A stretch of DNA of 64,000 bases from Candidatus Latescibacterota bacterium (GCA_022819745.1 JAJEGS010000021.1:208647-272646), one strand, 5' to 3'. Counted from the first letter of the stretch, positions 18,145 through 27,344 are shown. The notes: generated by a model not told the origin, from the letters alone. Translations and numbers: made by a program.

Positions 18145-18888
18145 ATGGCGCAACCGCCTTACCCGCAGCACCTCAATCCCAAGCTGACGCCCGAAATCGC
18201 CGAGGATGTGGCTTTCTTTCGCAAGTGGGGCTACCTCGTCGTCGAAGACGCCATCACCGAGGCGCAGGTTGAGATTCTACGCATGGCTCTTGATGCGGCC
18301 TGTGCGCGCGGGGACAGCAGGCAGTTTATCCACCAGCTCTTAGAAGAGGACGAGGACTTTGCCTTCCTGCTCGACAACCCGCCTGTACTGGAGAGGATGC
18401 AGGCCATTCTGGGCACTTGCGTCCAACTTCACAGTGCCACCGCCCGCATTACTGAGTCGGGACAGGAGGAACAGAACTGGCACCGCGACGTGCCTTGGCC
18501 CATTGATCCCGACGGCACGCCCTACGGCGCATTGCCCGGTCAGATCAACTGCGGCTATTACTTGGACGAATTAGACGAGGACAACGGTGCCATCGTCATC
18601 GTCCCCGGCAGCCACCGCGCCCCTTTCCGCCCGCCCGAAGGGCATCCGCGCTTCCCGGAAGAGAAGTGGGTTTTCGCCCGGCCGGGTCAGGCGGTGATGT
18701 TCGACGGCTGCCTCTACCACCGAGGCGCGGCCAACCGTTCGGCGGTGCGCCGCCGCGTCTGCCTGATGTGCTACCAGACCGCCTGGATGAAATCCCGCGA
18801 GCCCTTCGACGGCCCCTTTGCGCAGAAAGTCCGCGAAACGGGTACCGACCAGCAGAAAATGCTGATGGGCGCTATCGAAAAATGGTAA
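18145..18888 (+). CDS. Phytanoyl-CoA dioxygenase (PhyH) family oxygenase
   Basis: This 247-residue Fe(II)/2-oxoglutarate oxygenase has the metal-binding facial triad visible as H113-x-D115 (NWHRDVPW) and H192 (CLYHRGAANRS), with arginines just after for 2-oxoglutarate. PGSHRAPFRPP is the usual loop between strands. The family hydroxylates aliphatic carbons, as in phytanoyl-CoA and ectoine; the substrate here cannot be read. It is the first of four consecutive PhyH genes. ACAGGAG lies 13 bases before the ATG, a rather long spacing; the upstream in-frame TTG (18100) falls inside the promoter and is rejected. Confidence 0.88.
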   Translation: MAQPPYPQHLNPKLTPEIAEDVAFFRKWGYLVVEDAITEAQVEILRMALDAACARGDSRQFIHQLLEEDEDFAFLLDNPPVLERMQAILGTCVQLHSATARITESGQEEQNWHRDVPWPIDPDGTPYGALPGQINCGYYLDELDEDNGAIVIVPGSHRAPFRPPEGHPRFPEEKWVFARPGQAVMFDGCLYHRGAANRSAVRRRVCLMCYQTAWMKSREPFDGPFAQKVRETGTDQQKMLMGAIEKW

Positions 18889-18902
18889 GGAGGAACCAAC
18901 CC

Positions 18903-19766
18903 ATGTTGACCACCGCACAAGTTGAACACTACCACACCGAAGGCTACGTCGCCGTCCCCGGCTTCCTCAGCGCCGAGGATGTCGCGGCCTTCTTGCGCGA
19001 GATGGACGCCGTCAGCGCCGGCAATACGCTCGCCAACCACGACGCCACCCGGATGGAGATGGAGCCTAACCAACCTCTCGACGGTACGCAGGTGCGCCGA
19101 CTGTACGAGCCTTGTAGTCACTACGAGGTCTTCCGGGAATTCTCCGCATCGGAGCGCCTCCTCGACGCGGTCGAAGCCCTGCTCGGCCCGAACTTGGTCT
19201 TTCACTACAGCAAGATCAACATGAAGCCGGCTGGCGTCGGCTCGCCCGTTGAGTGGCACCAGGACCTTTCCTACTACCCGCTGACTCATCGCGGCTCGGT
19301 AAGCATTCTTTTCTATCTCGACGATGCGAGTGTTGAAAACGGCTGTCTGCAAGTTATCCCCCGCCGCCATCAGGGTGAGCTGCTGTCGCACAGCACGGAC
19401 GGATTTTTCCAGGGCCGGGTTACCGAAGTGGTCGATCAATCACTCGCCGTGCCAATCCCCGGTGAAGCGGGCACGGTCATCTTCATGCATGCGATGACCC
19501 CCCACGCCTCTATCGCCAATGTCTCCGACAAGCCGCGGCGCACGCTGATCCTCAGCTACCGCGCTGCCGATGCCTTTCCGATTTACACCGGCGAGATGAC
19601 GTACAAGACCGAGGCCAATGCGCGCCTAGTGCGCGGTCGGATCCCACAGGCAGCGCGCTTTGAGGACCGCACCTTTCCCATCCCGCTGTACAAGGACGCC
19701 ATTTCCTCGCTCTACGATTTGCAGGAGCGCTCGCGCCAAGGGGAGATGGTGGCCGAGAGTGTTTGA
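18903..19766 (+). CDS. Phytanoyl-CoA dioxygenase family protein, ectoine-hydroxylase-like
   Basis: The 287-residue protein carries H119-x-D121 (EWHQDLSYYP), H201 (MTPHASIANVS) and R212/R213, a complete Fe(II)/2-oxoglutarate set. FYLDDASVENGCLQVIP is the typical core strand. The SD AAGGAGG lies about 8 bases before ATG 18903; open sequence further upstream overlaps the previous gene and is not used. The spacing of 14 bases to the first PhyH gene indicates one transcript. The substrate is unknown; neighbouring Gfo/Idh and amidohydrolase genes suggest oxidation of a sugar-like or small-molecule compound. Confidence 0.88.
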   Translation: MLTTAQVEHYHTEGYVAVPGFLSAEDVAAFLREMDAVSAGNTLANHDATRMEMEPNQPLDGTQVRRLYEPCSHYEVFREFSASERLLDAVEALLGPNLVFHYSKINMKPAGVGSPVEWHQDLSYYPLTHRGSVSILFYLDDASVENGCLQVIPRRHQGELLSHSTDGFFQGRVTEVVDQSLAVPIPGEAGTVIFMHAMTPHASIANVSDKPRRTLILSYRAADAFPIYTGEMTYKTEANARLVRGRIPQAARFEDRTFPIPLYKDAISSLYDLQERSRQGEMVAESV

Positions 19767-19787
19767 CGGCGGCCCTCGCAGGAGAAT

Positions 19788-20651
19788 ATGAAAGCGAGAA
19801 CAACATCAATGTCCCAACAAGGCTCCAAAGAAAACTTCGACCAGCTCATCCGCGACGGCTACTGCTTGGTAGAAGATGTCCTCGACGCCGACATCCTCCA
19901 GCGTCTGCGCCAAGTCACCGACCAACTCCTTGACGCTCAAAGCCAACAAATCCGCGCCCAACAACGCTCTACCGGCAGCATGATCGATGTGGGTGTCCAT
20001 CCCATTTTTGCCGAACTCGTCGCCTACCCACCCGCCCGCGCCGCGCTCGAAACCTTGGGCTTTCTGCGCCCTCGGTGGATGTCTGGCTACGTCATTAGCA
20101 AGCCGCCCAACAGCCCGGCGCTGTTCTGGCATCAGGACTGGTGGGGCTGGGACGATCCTTCGAGCTATACGCCCCTGCCCCAGCAGCTTTTTCTGATGTA
20201 CTATCTCGTCAATACTACGCCCTATAACGGTTGCCTGCGCCTGTTGCGCGGCTCGCATCTGCAGCGCCACCGCATGCACGACGAGGTGCCCGATGCCCAC
20301 ACCGACGAACTCCGCCGCGTGGCCGATTCCGACCATCCGGCCTATCAGTCGATTCCCGAAGAGGTGGATGTACCCGTGACGGCGGGCGATGTGGTCATCG
20401 GCGACGCGCGGCTGCTACACTCGGCTCACGCCAACAAGTCGGCCCAGCGCCGCACCGTCATTACCCTGTGGTATTTCCCGTACTTCGACCTGCTCTCCGA
20501 CGGCCTCCGCGCTGCTATTGCCCGCCCCCGCGAATGGGTTGGCTGGGACGACGAAGATAGAGCACGGGTTGCCGACCTTCTGCCCACCTATGAGGGCACC
20601 GTCGAACCCGTGCCTTGGAACCGGATGCCGGGCGAGGCGCTCACGCACTAA
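19788..20651 (+). CDS. Phytanoyl-CoA dioxygenase family protein
   Basis: The 287-residue protein has H115-x-D117 in LFWHQDWWGWDD and a distal LLHSAHANKSAQRRTV block supplying the third metal ligand and the 2-oxoglutarate arginine. The Trp-rich sequence after the HxD is characteristic of one PhyH subgroup. Two starts are possible: ATG 19788, with GGAG only 3 bases upstream, and ATG 19809 (MSQQGSKENF). The latter loses only 7 residues; the domain is complete from either. Third gene of the operon. Confidence 0.85.
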   Translation: MKARTTSMSQQGSKENFDQLIRDGYCLVEDVLDADILQRLRQVTDQLLDAQSQQIRAQQRSTGSMIDVGVHPIFAELVAYPPARAALETLGFLRPRWMSGYVISKPPNSPALFWHQDWWGWDDPSSYTPLPQQLFLMYYLVNTTPYNGCLRLLRGSHLQRHRMHDEVPDAHTDELRRVADSDHPAYQSIPEEVDVPVTAGDVVIGDARLLHSAHANKSAQRRTVITLWYFPYFDLLSDGLRAAIARPREWVGWDDEDRARVADLLPTYEGTVEPVPWNRMPGEALTH

Positions 20652-20665
20652 ACGAGGAGCTTGCT

Positions 20666-22003
20666 ATGGACTCGATCTTGTTGGACGATAGCCGCATGCA
20701 GTCTTTCATCGCCGACGGTTATACAATGGTCAAAACGGATTTGCCCGCGGATTTTCACCGATCCGTTTATGGGCAGATAGAGGAGGTCTTGGCTGCCGAG
20801 GGCAATCCGGGCAACAACCTATTGCCCCGCATCCCCGACTTGCAGCAGGTGTTTGACCAGCCCGAGGTGGCGGGAGCCCTGACCAGTATTTTGGGGCCGG
20901 GGTATTATTTGCATCCGCACCGGTTCTGCCATTTCAACAAGCCGGGTTCGGAAGGGCAGCGGCTGCACAAGGATAGCTGGAGCCGGCGGCACCACCGGCT
21001 ACGCTGGGCGATGGCCTTTTACTATCCGCAGGACACGCCAGTCGAGCGCGGCCCCACTGGTGTTGTCCCCGGCAGTCACTATCGCAATCACCTCGACCAA
21101 GAAGATGAGGAGCGACAAATCGCGCTCTCAGGGGAGGCTGGGACGGTCGGCATTGTCCACTACGACCTGTGGCACCGAGCCACGCCCAATAGCACCGAAC
21201 AGGCTCGCTATATGGTGAAGTTTCTTTTCGTTCGTCTCGAAGAACCGGACGGGCCTAGTTGGGATGCGAGCGGGGAGCCTTGGAGCGGGAACGGTCATGC
21301 CGAGACACCCATGTGGCACAGTATGTGGGAATGGTACGGCGGCCAGTCTGAGGGCCTTGCTGGCGACGGTGATCTACAGACGCTGATGGGCGATTCCGAG
21401 GCGGCGAGTCAAGCGGCGGCCTATGCCCTCGGTCGCGCTGGGGAGCCAGCCGTGGGGCCGCTTATGGACTGTTTGCGCCAGGAGTCGGAACACGTGCGGC
21501 GCAACGCTGGCTACGGTTTGGCCGCAGCCGGTCCGGCTGCGGTCGAGGCGCTAGCGCAAGCCTGCGCGGACGACGATCCGGCTGTGCGGTTAGCCGCGGT
21601 CGATTGTTTGGGCGATATGGGTCGGGCGGGTGCCGCAGCGGTGCCTGCATTGCAGCGGGCGTTGGGCGATGCGTCGGACAAGGTGCGGGGCCACGCCGCC
21701 GAAGCCTTGGGTACTATGGAAACATTGCCCTCAGCGGTATTAGAGGAACTGGCCGGAGTTTTGGGCGACGACGACGAATGGGTGCGGCGTAATGCCGCCT
21801 TGGGCTTGGCGCGACTGGGCCCGGTCGCCGAGGCCGTGCAGCCGGCCGTGGTGGCAGCCCTAGACGATCCGAACCGCTACGTCAGCGCCAAGGCGGCCAA
21901 GACCTTGGAACGCATTGGCACACCGGAGGCGACGGAGATCTTGTTCGACTATTTGTTTGCCGCCCGTTGGTGCCCCATCACCACCAAGGATACGCCGTAT
22001 TAA
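20666..22003 (+). CDS. PhyH-family oxygenase fused to HEAT repeats
   Basis: Residues about 1-225 of 445 form a PhyH domain: H101-x-D103 (LHKDSWSRRHH), VPGSHYRNHL, H170 (YDLWHRATPNS) and R181. From about residue 232 to 430 there are five to six HEAT/PBS-lyase-like repeats (ASQAAAYALGRAGEPAVGPL, VRLAAVDCLGDMGRAGAAAV, VRRNAALGLARLGPVAEAVQ), forming a helical solenoid for protein binding. Joining an iron oxygenase to HEAT repeats is unusual and suggests a protein-associated or scaffolded oxygenase. GAGGAG precedes ATG 20666 by 6 bases. The start of the next gene is 36 bases downstream. Confidence 0.85.
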   Translation: MDSILLDDSRMQSFIADGYTMVKTDLPADFHRSVYGQIEEVLAAEGNPGNNLLPRIPDLQQVFDQPEVAGALTSILGPGYYLHPHRFCHFNKPGSEGQRLHKDSWSRRHHRLRWAMAFYYPQDTPVERGPTGVVPGSHYRNHLDQEDEERQIALSGEAGTVGIVHYDLWHRATPNSTEQARYMVKFLFVRLEEPDGPSWDASGEPWSGNGHAETPMWHSMWEWYGGQSEGLAGDGDLQTLMGDSEAASQAAAYALGRAGEPAVGPLMDCLRQESEHVRRNAGYGLAAAGPAAVEALAQACADDDPAVRLAAVDCLGDMGRAGAAAVPALQRALGDASDKVRGHAAEALGTMETLPSAVLEELAGVLGDDDEWVRRNAALGLARLGPVAEAVQPAVVAALDDPNRYVSAKAAKTLERIGTPEATEILFDYLFAARWCPITTKDTPY

Positions 22004-22038
22004 GAAGGGTGACCGGCCGGTCGCTCCTACCCGAGCCT

Positions 22039-23085
22039 ATGCAAACCCCTATTCGCCTCGGACTAATCGGCTGCGGCGGCATCGTCCAATTGCAGCACCT
22101 GCCGACGTTGTGTGAACTCGATACGGTACGCATTGTCGCGCTAGCTGATCCCGACGACGACAATCTGGCTAAAGTCGGTGCGACGACCGGCGTCCCGCCC
22201 GCCCAGCGCTACGCCGACTACCGCGACATGCTGGCCCAAGCCGCTCTCGACGCCGTCCTCATCGCCACGCCACACCACCTACACGCCGAGCAAGTCATTG
22301 CCTCGGCTGAGGCTAACTGTACCGTCATCAGCGAAAAGCCGATGGCTACCTCGCTGGAGGAAGGCTCGGCCGTGCTAGACGCTGTTGCGCGCCACGACGT
22401 CGTTTATACAGTCGTCCACAACGCCGTCTTTACTCCCGGCACCTTGCACGCCATCGCGCTCTTGCAAGGGGACGAGTTGCCCGAACCGCAAGTTGGCCGC
22501 GCCAAATCGCTCTTTCCCATGACCGAGGCTCATCACCGCGCCAACCCGGCTAGGATCTGGCGAGCCTCTAAAGCAGCGGGCGGTGGCTGCATCGGCGATA
22601 CGGGATACCACGAGATCTATTCGCTCGAAACCTTGATGCGCTCGCCGGTGCGTTACGTCGAGGCGAGGGTACAGACGCGCTTTTTCGACATCGACGTCGA
22701 TGATGTGGCGCTCTTGCTTCTCGAACACGAAAACGGAGCCATCTCCACGGTCTCGACCTCGTGGGGCATGGTCGGCGGGGGTGCCGGCGAGCTAGGCGGT
22801 CTCTGCGAAGTACACACGCGCGGCGACTGTCTGCGCGTCGTCGGTCGCGGCCGGGAGTTGTATCGCTTCTCGCGGGAGACGGGTGCTTGGTCCGAGATTC
22901 CGCTCGACGTCACAGAGCGCAACCGCACTGGTCACGCTGGCTATCTCACTGCCACGTTTGCCGCCCTAGCGGCAGGGGATACGCCGCCGATCACCGGCGC
23001 GGGAGCCTATCACAACCTCAGCATCATTGAGGCGGCGCGCCGTGCCACTCAAGCGCGCCGCGCCATTGACCTAACGGAGCTTTGA
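22039..23085 (+). CDS. Gfo/Idh/MocA family NAD(P)-dependent oxidoreductase
   Basis: The 348-residue protein has an N-terminal Rossmann fold with LGLIGCGGIVQLQHLP and the family signature EKPMATS near residue 100. The catalytic-domain block GGGCIGDTGYHEIYSLETLM carries the GDTGYH histidine typical of the family. Such enzymes oxidise or reduce sugars and cyclitols at a hydroxyl group. The ATG at 22039 is used because earlier in-frame starts overlap the preceding PhyH-HEAT gene. The next gene starts at the base directly after its stop. Confidence 0.88.
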   Translation: MQTPIRLGLIGCGGIVQLQHLPTLCELDTVRIVALADPDDDNLAKVGATTGVPPAQRYADYRDMLAQAALDAVLIATPHHLHAEQVIASAEANCTVISEKPMATSLEEGSAVLDAVARHDVVYTVVHNAVFTPGTLHAIALLQGDELPEPQVGRAKSLFPMTEAHHRANPARIWRASKAAGGGCIGDTGYHEIYSLETLMRSPVRYVEARVQTRFFDIDVDDVALLLLEHENGAISTVSTSWGMVGGGAGELGGLCEVHTRGDCLRVVGRGRELYRFSRETGAWSEIPLDVTERNRTGHAGYLTATFAALAAGDTPPITGAGAYHNLSIIEAARRATQARRAIDLTEL

Positions 23086-23925
23086 ATGCGTCCCTATATC
23101 GACTGCCACAACCACATTGGCCGCACCATCGACCGCGTGCCGCCGGTCGGCCAAAACACCGCTATGTGCCTCACGCGCTTTGCCGAGACTCACATCCACG
23201 CTGCGATCTCCATGCCCACTGCCGTCGGCAGCCCGATTGCCCGCGGCATCGTGGATATTCGCCATCAAAACGAGGTCATCGCCCGCGCCTGCCGCGATTT
23301 TCCCGGCGTCTTTCCCATTGGCTTGGCCTTGATTGAGGAGCGCTTTGGCAAGTTGGGCATTGAAGAGGCCGAAAAGGCCATGAGCGAGTTGGGTTTGGTC
23401 GGCATCGTCGGCCATCCGCCCATCGCCGAGTGGTGCATTCCCTTCGTCGAGGCTGCGGCCGCTCGCGAGGGTTTGGTCAACCTGCATATGCACAACCCGC
23501 TCATGGACCGCATCGCCGCGATGTTCCCGCACTGCACGTTCATCGCCCACGCCAGCACTTGGGCCGCCGAGAATCTGGCCAAGTACGACAATGTGTTTTT
23601 CGAGGTCGTCCAGTACCCGGACGGGCCAGGCTCTGAGTGGGATTTCGCGTGGTTGGCCGACAAGGTGGGCCGCGAGCGGCTGATTTTTGGTGCCGACTTG
23701 CCCTATTACGACTATAGGATATTGCAGAAGGTCATTGAGGAAGCCCCGGTTGACGACGACCTCAAGGACCGCATCGCCTATAAAAATCTCGCCGAGCTAA
23801 TCGCGCGCTTCAATCCAGAGTGGACACTACCGGCGCACCCTCCGAAGGTAGTGCGCGTTTACGATCCAGCGGAACTGTGGGCCGTCAATCCCGCCAATCC
23901 CGCCCGTCTGACGGTTTTTGCCTGA
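23086..23925 (+). CDS. Amidohydrolase-2 family metal-dependent hydrolase
   Basis: The 279-residue TIM-barrel hydrolase has the N-terminal DCHNH metal motif (H8, H10), the central LHMHNPL and FIAHAST histidines, and the C-terminal IFGADLPYYD aspartate. The family includes lactonases, decarboxylases and dehydratases of small aromatic or sugar-derived acids. It abuts the Gfo/Idh gene (TGA then ATG), and is the last gene of the six-gene operon. A dehydrogenase followed by a lactonase-type hydrolase would fit oxidation of a sugar to a lactone and ring opening; this pairing is inference. Confidence 0.82.
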   Translation: MRPYIDCHNHIGRTIDRVPPVGQNTAMCLTRFAETHIHAAISMPTAVGSPIARGIVDIRHQNEVIARACRDFPGVFPIGLALIEERFGKLGIEEAEKAMSELGLVGIVGHPPIAEWCIPFVEAAAAREGLVNLHMHNPLMDRIAAMFPHCTFIAHASTWAAENLAKYDNVFFEVVQYPDGPGSEWDFAWLADKVGRERLIFGADLPYYDYRILQKVIEEAPVDDDLKDRIAYKNLAELIARFNPEWTLPAHPPKVVRVYDPAELWAVNPANPARLTVFA

Positions 23926-24080
23926 GAGGAGACGGTAGGGAACCGAAAACCGCCGCGCCGCCTGAACCCACCTCTATAAATTGAAGAGTCTGTAAGGACA
24001 TGTACGCTGTACGGCATTTACTGTTTGGACGAATTTTTTAGAAGATAGTGGGAGCGAAAATAGCGATGTCCTAGCCGGAA

Positions 24081-24458
24081 ATGAGGTTGACTCGGTTCGA
24101 ATCGGCAATCGCACGGATGTTGCCGAAGAAACGCGAGCCGGATAATATCTCTCAAAAGTGGGTCAACCGTTTGAATCGCATATATGGCGATGAAAGTTGG
24201 AGAGAGCTGTACAGCATTAACCCTCAAATCAGCTTATTTGGAGATGAAGAACAGCAGCGCCAAGAAGGAATCGATGGACTTATTAGAATATACAAGAACA
24301 AACTGATCCAATTGTTCGGGGACAGATTTCTTGAGGAATCCCGAGCGCTAAAGAATTCAAAGAATTCAGCGTTGTTTGAGTTTCTGTTCTGCGTTGGGAA
24401 CCCGAAGGGAATCGGCCCTGCAAGACGTATAGCGGAGCATATTCTGAAGGACTTGTAA
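24081..24458 (+). pseudogene. tcmP: 3' remnant of tcmP (three-Cys-motif partner protein)
   Basis: The 125 residues match only the C-terminal part of TcmP-type proteins: the WRELYSINPQISLFGDE block and the end [20 protein letters not shown] followed by a [13 protein letters not shown] helix. Full members are about 270-400 residues. An in-frame stop (TAG 24072-24074) lies directly upstream and only 155 bases separate it from the previous gene, so the N-terminal methyltransferase-like part is gone. The usual partner, a DUF5131/phage Gp37-68 protein, follows after 2 bases. Base composition is visibly more AT-rich than the flanking operons, suggesting transfer. Family assignment is from memory of the C-terminal pattern. 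Confidence 0.65.
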
Positions 24459-24460
24459 AT

Positions 24461-25177
24461 ATGTCCACGCGTTCCAAAATCGAATGGACCGAGACTACGT
24501 GGAATCCGGTGACCGGTTGCACGAAGATCAGCCATGGCTGCAAGCATTGCTATGCCGAAAGGATGTCGCAAAGGCTGCAAGCGATGGGAGCGAAAAAATA
24601 TAAACACGGGTTTGCGGTTACGGTCCACCCAGGAGCCTTGCGCGAGCCGATTAGCTGGAAGAAGCCTAGTCTAGTATTCGTTAATTCCATGTCCGATCTG
24701 TTCCATAAGTCCGTTCCCTCGGCTTTCATAGAGTCGGTATTTGCAACCATGAACGAGGCGTCTCAGCATACGTTCCAAGTGCTTACCAAGCGTCCGGATC
24801 GCGTTGCACAGCTCGATGGAAGGCTGAATTGGACGCCGAACATCTGGCTTGGCACAAGCATTGAATCTTCAAGATGGTTGGGGCGGATGACACGGCTCAA
24901 GAAGACTGGAGCAAAGACGAAGTTTCTGTCTCTCGAACCGTTGCTCGGTCCTTTGTATGATATGGACTTGACGGATATTGACTGGGTCATCGTCGGCGGT
25001 GAATCTGGGCCGGGTGCCCGGCCGATGGAAGCCGACTGGGTGCGATCCGTCCGGGACCTCTGTCTGCGGAGTGATGTGCCGTTCTTTTTTAAACAATGGG
25101 GCGGCGTATTCAAGAAAAAGACGGGCCGGACGCTGGACAACAAAACGTGGGATCAAATGCCTAAATCCTTTTGCTGA
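24461..25177 (+). CDS. DUF5131 (phage Gp37/Gp68) family three-cysteine protein
   Basis: The 238-residue protein starts with the family signature [20 protein letters not shown] followed by [11 protein letters not shown], giving three cysteines in a C-x6-C-x2-C arrangement reminiscent of radical-SAM iron-sulfur sites. Downstream blocks are [44 protein letters not shown] and FFKQWGG. The length is normal, so the gene seems intact although its TcmP partner is truncated. The family occurs in phages and mobile islands; the biochemical role is unknown, though a radical-SAM-like reaction is plausible. The ATG is 2 bases after the tcmP remnant stop. Confidence 0.88.
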   Translation: MSTRSKIEWTETTWNPVTGCTKISHGCKHCYAERMSQRLQAMGAKKYKHGFAVTVHPGALREPISWKKPSLVFVNSMSDLFHKSVPSAFIESVFATMNEASQHTFQVLTKRPDRVAQLDGRLNWTPNIWLGTSIESSRWLGRMTRLKKTGAKTKFLSLEPLLGPLYDMDLTDIDWVIVGGESGPGARPMEADWVRSVRDLCLRSDVPFFFKQWGGVFKKKTGRTLDNKTWDQMPKSFC

Positions 25178-25206
25178 TTCCCTTTTTCCGAAAGGAACGA
25201 AACCCC

Positions 25207-26355
25207 ATGCCCGACCCCAAAATCACCAAGATCGAAAACATTTACTTCGCCCATCAGATTGAAAACATGGGCACGGACTACAACGGTTTTAACCAGGTTT
25301 ACCTGCAGGGCGCGACGCTGTCACTGACGCCCTGCGTGGTGCGCATCCATACCAGCATTGGTGTCACTGGCGAATGCCTCGGCCCTCCAGTGCCCGAAAA
25401 TGTCGCCCGCTACCTGCTCGGTCGGAATCCGTTTGCCCGCGAGCGGATTTACAACGATCTCAAGCGTGGTCTGCGCCACTCTGCCCGCACTGACATCTGC
25501 GCCGTTGACGTGGCGCTGTGGGATTTCGCTGGCAAGGTGTACGACGCGCCTATCTGGCAGCTTTTGGGCGGCTGGAGAAAGACCATCCCCGCCTATGCTT
25601 CGACCTACCACGGCGATGAGAATGGCGGCTTGAGCACGCCGGAAGCCTTTGCCGACTTTGCCGAGCAGTGCGCGGAGATCGGCTATCCTGCATTTAAGAT
25701 TCACGGCTGGGGCAATGCTCCCATCGCCCGCGAGGTGGCCAATGTGCTCGCAGTGGGCGAGCGCGTGGGCGACCGGATGGATCTGATGATCGATCCGGCC
25801 TGCGAATACGAGACGTGGGCGGATGCCCTGCGCGTGGGTCGCGCTTGCGACGAGGCCGGTTACTTCTGGCTGGAGGATCCCTATCAGGACGGCGGCGTGT
25901 CGATTTTTGCCCACAAGAAGTTGCGAGAATTGCTCAAGACGCCGCTTTTGCAGACCGAGCACATCTTTGGTCTTGAACAGCACGTGGACTTTATCGCTCA
26001 CGGCGGCACGGACTTTGTCCGCGTCGGCACGTTTGAGGACGGCGGCATCACGGGCGCGATGAAGGTCGCTCACGCGGCCGAGGGCTTTGGTCTCGACTGC
26101 GAGTTCCACGGCGGTGGCTTGGCGCACCGCCACTGCATTGCCGCCATCCGCAACACCAATTACTACGAACTGGGCCTGCTTCATCCGCTAGTGAAGAACA
26201 CCAAGCCGCCCGTCTATCCCCCCGAATTCACCGATGAGTTGGAAAACGTCGATGCCCAAGGCCACGTGCCCGTGCCGCAGGGGCCGGGTTTGGGCGTGGA
26301 GATGGATTGGGATTACATTGAAGGGCACAAGCGCGGCGAGACGGTGTTTGAGTAG
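25207..26355 (+). CDS. Mandelate racemase/muconate lactonizing (enolase superfamily) enzyme
   Basis: The 382-residue protein has the enolase-superfamily barrel with acidic metal ligands in DLMIDPAC, WLEDPYQDGG and QTEHIFG. The catalytic-strand motif reads FKIHGWG (K-x-H rather than K-x-K), and EFHGGGLAHRH supplies a late histidine. The capping-domain/barrel junction AVDVALWDFAGKVYDAPIWQ is typical. Such enzymes abstract a proton alpha to a carboxylate; acid-sugar dehydratase activity is most common in this group. AAAGGAACG precedes ATG 25207; the in-frame TTG 25171 overlaps the previous gene. Confidence 0.85.
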   Translation: MPDPKITKIENIYFAHQIENMGTDYNGFNQVYLQGATLSLTPCVVRIHTSIGVTGECLGPPVPENVARYLLGRNPFARERIYNDLKRGLRHSARTDICAVDVALWDFAGKVYDAPIWQLLGGWRKTIPAYASTYHGDENGGLSTPEAFADFAEQCAEIGYPAFKIHGWGNAPIAREVANVLAVGERVGDRMDLMIDPACEYETWADALRVGRACDEAGYFWLEDPYQDGGVSIFAHKKLRELLKTPLLQTEHIFGLEQHVDFIAHGGTDFVRVGTFEDGGITGAMKVAHAAEGFGLDCEFHGGGLAHRHCIAAIRNTNYYELGLLHPLVKNTKPPVYPPEFTDELENVDAQGHVPVPQGPGLGVEMDWDYIEGHKRGETVFE

Positions 26356-26381
26356 GTTGCTGACAATAACCCATCACTTCC

Positions 26382-26440
26382 AAGATAATCCGCAGATGGA
26401 CGCAGATAGACGCAGAATAGGATGCACAGGACGATCCACA
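26382..26440 (+). repeat. ATCCGCAGATGGACGCAGAT-type interspersed repeat, copy 1
   Basis: AAGATAATCCGCAGATGGAC followed by a second CGCAGATAGACGCAGAAT unit and GGATGCACAGGACGATCC. Nearly the same string occurs at 50607-50667, and a shorter one at 45572-45618. All are intergenic. Confidence 0.8.
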
Positions 26441-26489
26441 TCTAGAGGATCGTTATTGCTATATTCCACCGAAAAATAGGAGAATATCC

Positions 26490-27344
26490 ATGCAGCGACG
26501 TCCCTACGGCACCACGGGTGAACATCTCTCTGTAATCGGCTTTGGCGGCATTGTCGTCAGCCAAGTGGAAGCGGCTGAGGCCGCCCGCTTGGTGGGGCGG
26601 GCCGTTGAGCGCGGCGTCAATTACTTTGACGTGGCTCCGTCCTATGGCAACGCAGAGGAGCGTCTGGGACCGGCCTTGGAACCGTATCGCAGCGATGTAT
26701 TCTTGGCCTGCAAGACGACCCAGCGCACGCGGGACGGTGCCGCGGCTGAGTTGCGCCAATCGCTCAAGACCATGCGCACTGATCACTTTGACCTGTACCA
26801 ATTGCACGCCATGACCACGGATGAGGATTTTGCTGCGGCTACTGCCCCTGACGGAGCCTTGGCAGCGTTCGTGGAAGCCCGCGATCAAGGCTTGGTGCGC
26901 TATATAGGTTTTTCGGCCCACTCGGCTGAAATTGCCTTGCAACTGCTGGACTATTTCCCCTTTGACTCGGTGCTCTTTCCCGTCAATTGGGTCAATTACT
27001 TCCGAGCCGACTTCGGCCCCCAAGTCGTGGCCAAGGCGCAAGAGCGCGGCACCGCCTGCCTTGCCCTCAAAGCCATGGCTCATTCGCGCCTGCCCCAAGG
27101 GGCACCCAAACGCTACGCCAAATGTTGGTACGATCCCATTGACGAGCCGGAACTAGCCGAGCTAGCCCTGCGCTTTGCCCTATCGCAGCCCATCACTGCC
27201 GCCCTGCCGCCCGGTGAGGCATCCCTCTTTGAAATGGCCCTAGCCATGGCCGACCGCCTCGCGCCGCTCACGGATGCCGAAGTGGAGGACTTGCGGGTCC
27301 GCGCCGAGGAGAATACACCGCTGTTCGAGTTGGCAGCTACCTGA
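26490..27344 (+). CDS. Aldo/keto reductase
   Basis: The 284-residue (alpha/beta)8 NAD(P)H reductase has its catalytic tetrad visible: D47 and Y52 (NYFDVAPSYGNAEE), K75 (FLACKTTQRT) and H106 (YQLHAM). The SD AGGAG lies 8 bases upstream of the ATG. It is shorter than average (about 320), and the C-terminal cofactor loop is simplified, as in the COG1453-like small group. It sits between an acid-sugar-type enolase enzyme and a DUF5069-like protein; the substrate is probably a sugar or hydroxy-aldehyde. Confidence 0.87.
   Translation: MQRRPYGTTGEHLSVIGFGGIVVSQVEAAEAARLVGRAVERGVNYFDVAPSYGNAEERLGPALEPYRSDVFLACKTTQRTRDGAAAELRQSLKTMRTDHFDLYQLHAMTTDEDFAAATAPDGALAAFVEARDQGLVRYIGFSAHSAEIALQLLDYFPFDSVLFPVNWVNYFRADFGPQVVAKAQERGTACLALKAMAHSRLPQGAPKRYAKCWYDPIDEPELAELALRFALSQPITAALPPGEASLFEMALAMADRLAPLTDAEVEDLRVRAEENTPLFELAAT

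Noticed and set aside
24085..24115. GGTTCGAATC, resembling a tRNA T-arm near the tcmP remnant
   Set aside because: Flanking bases do not form a T stem and no acceptor or anticodon arm can be built; the sequence is coding in the TcmP frame.
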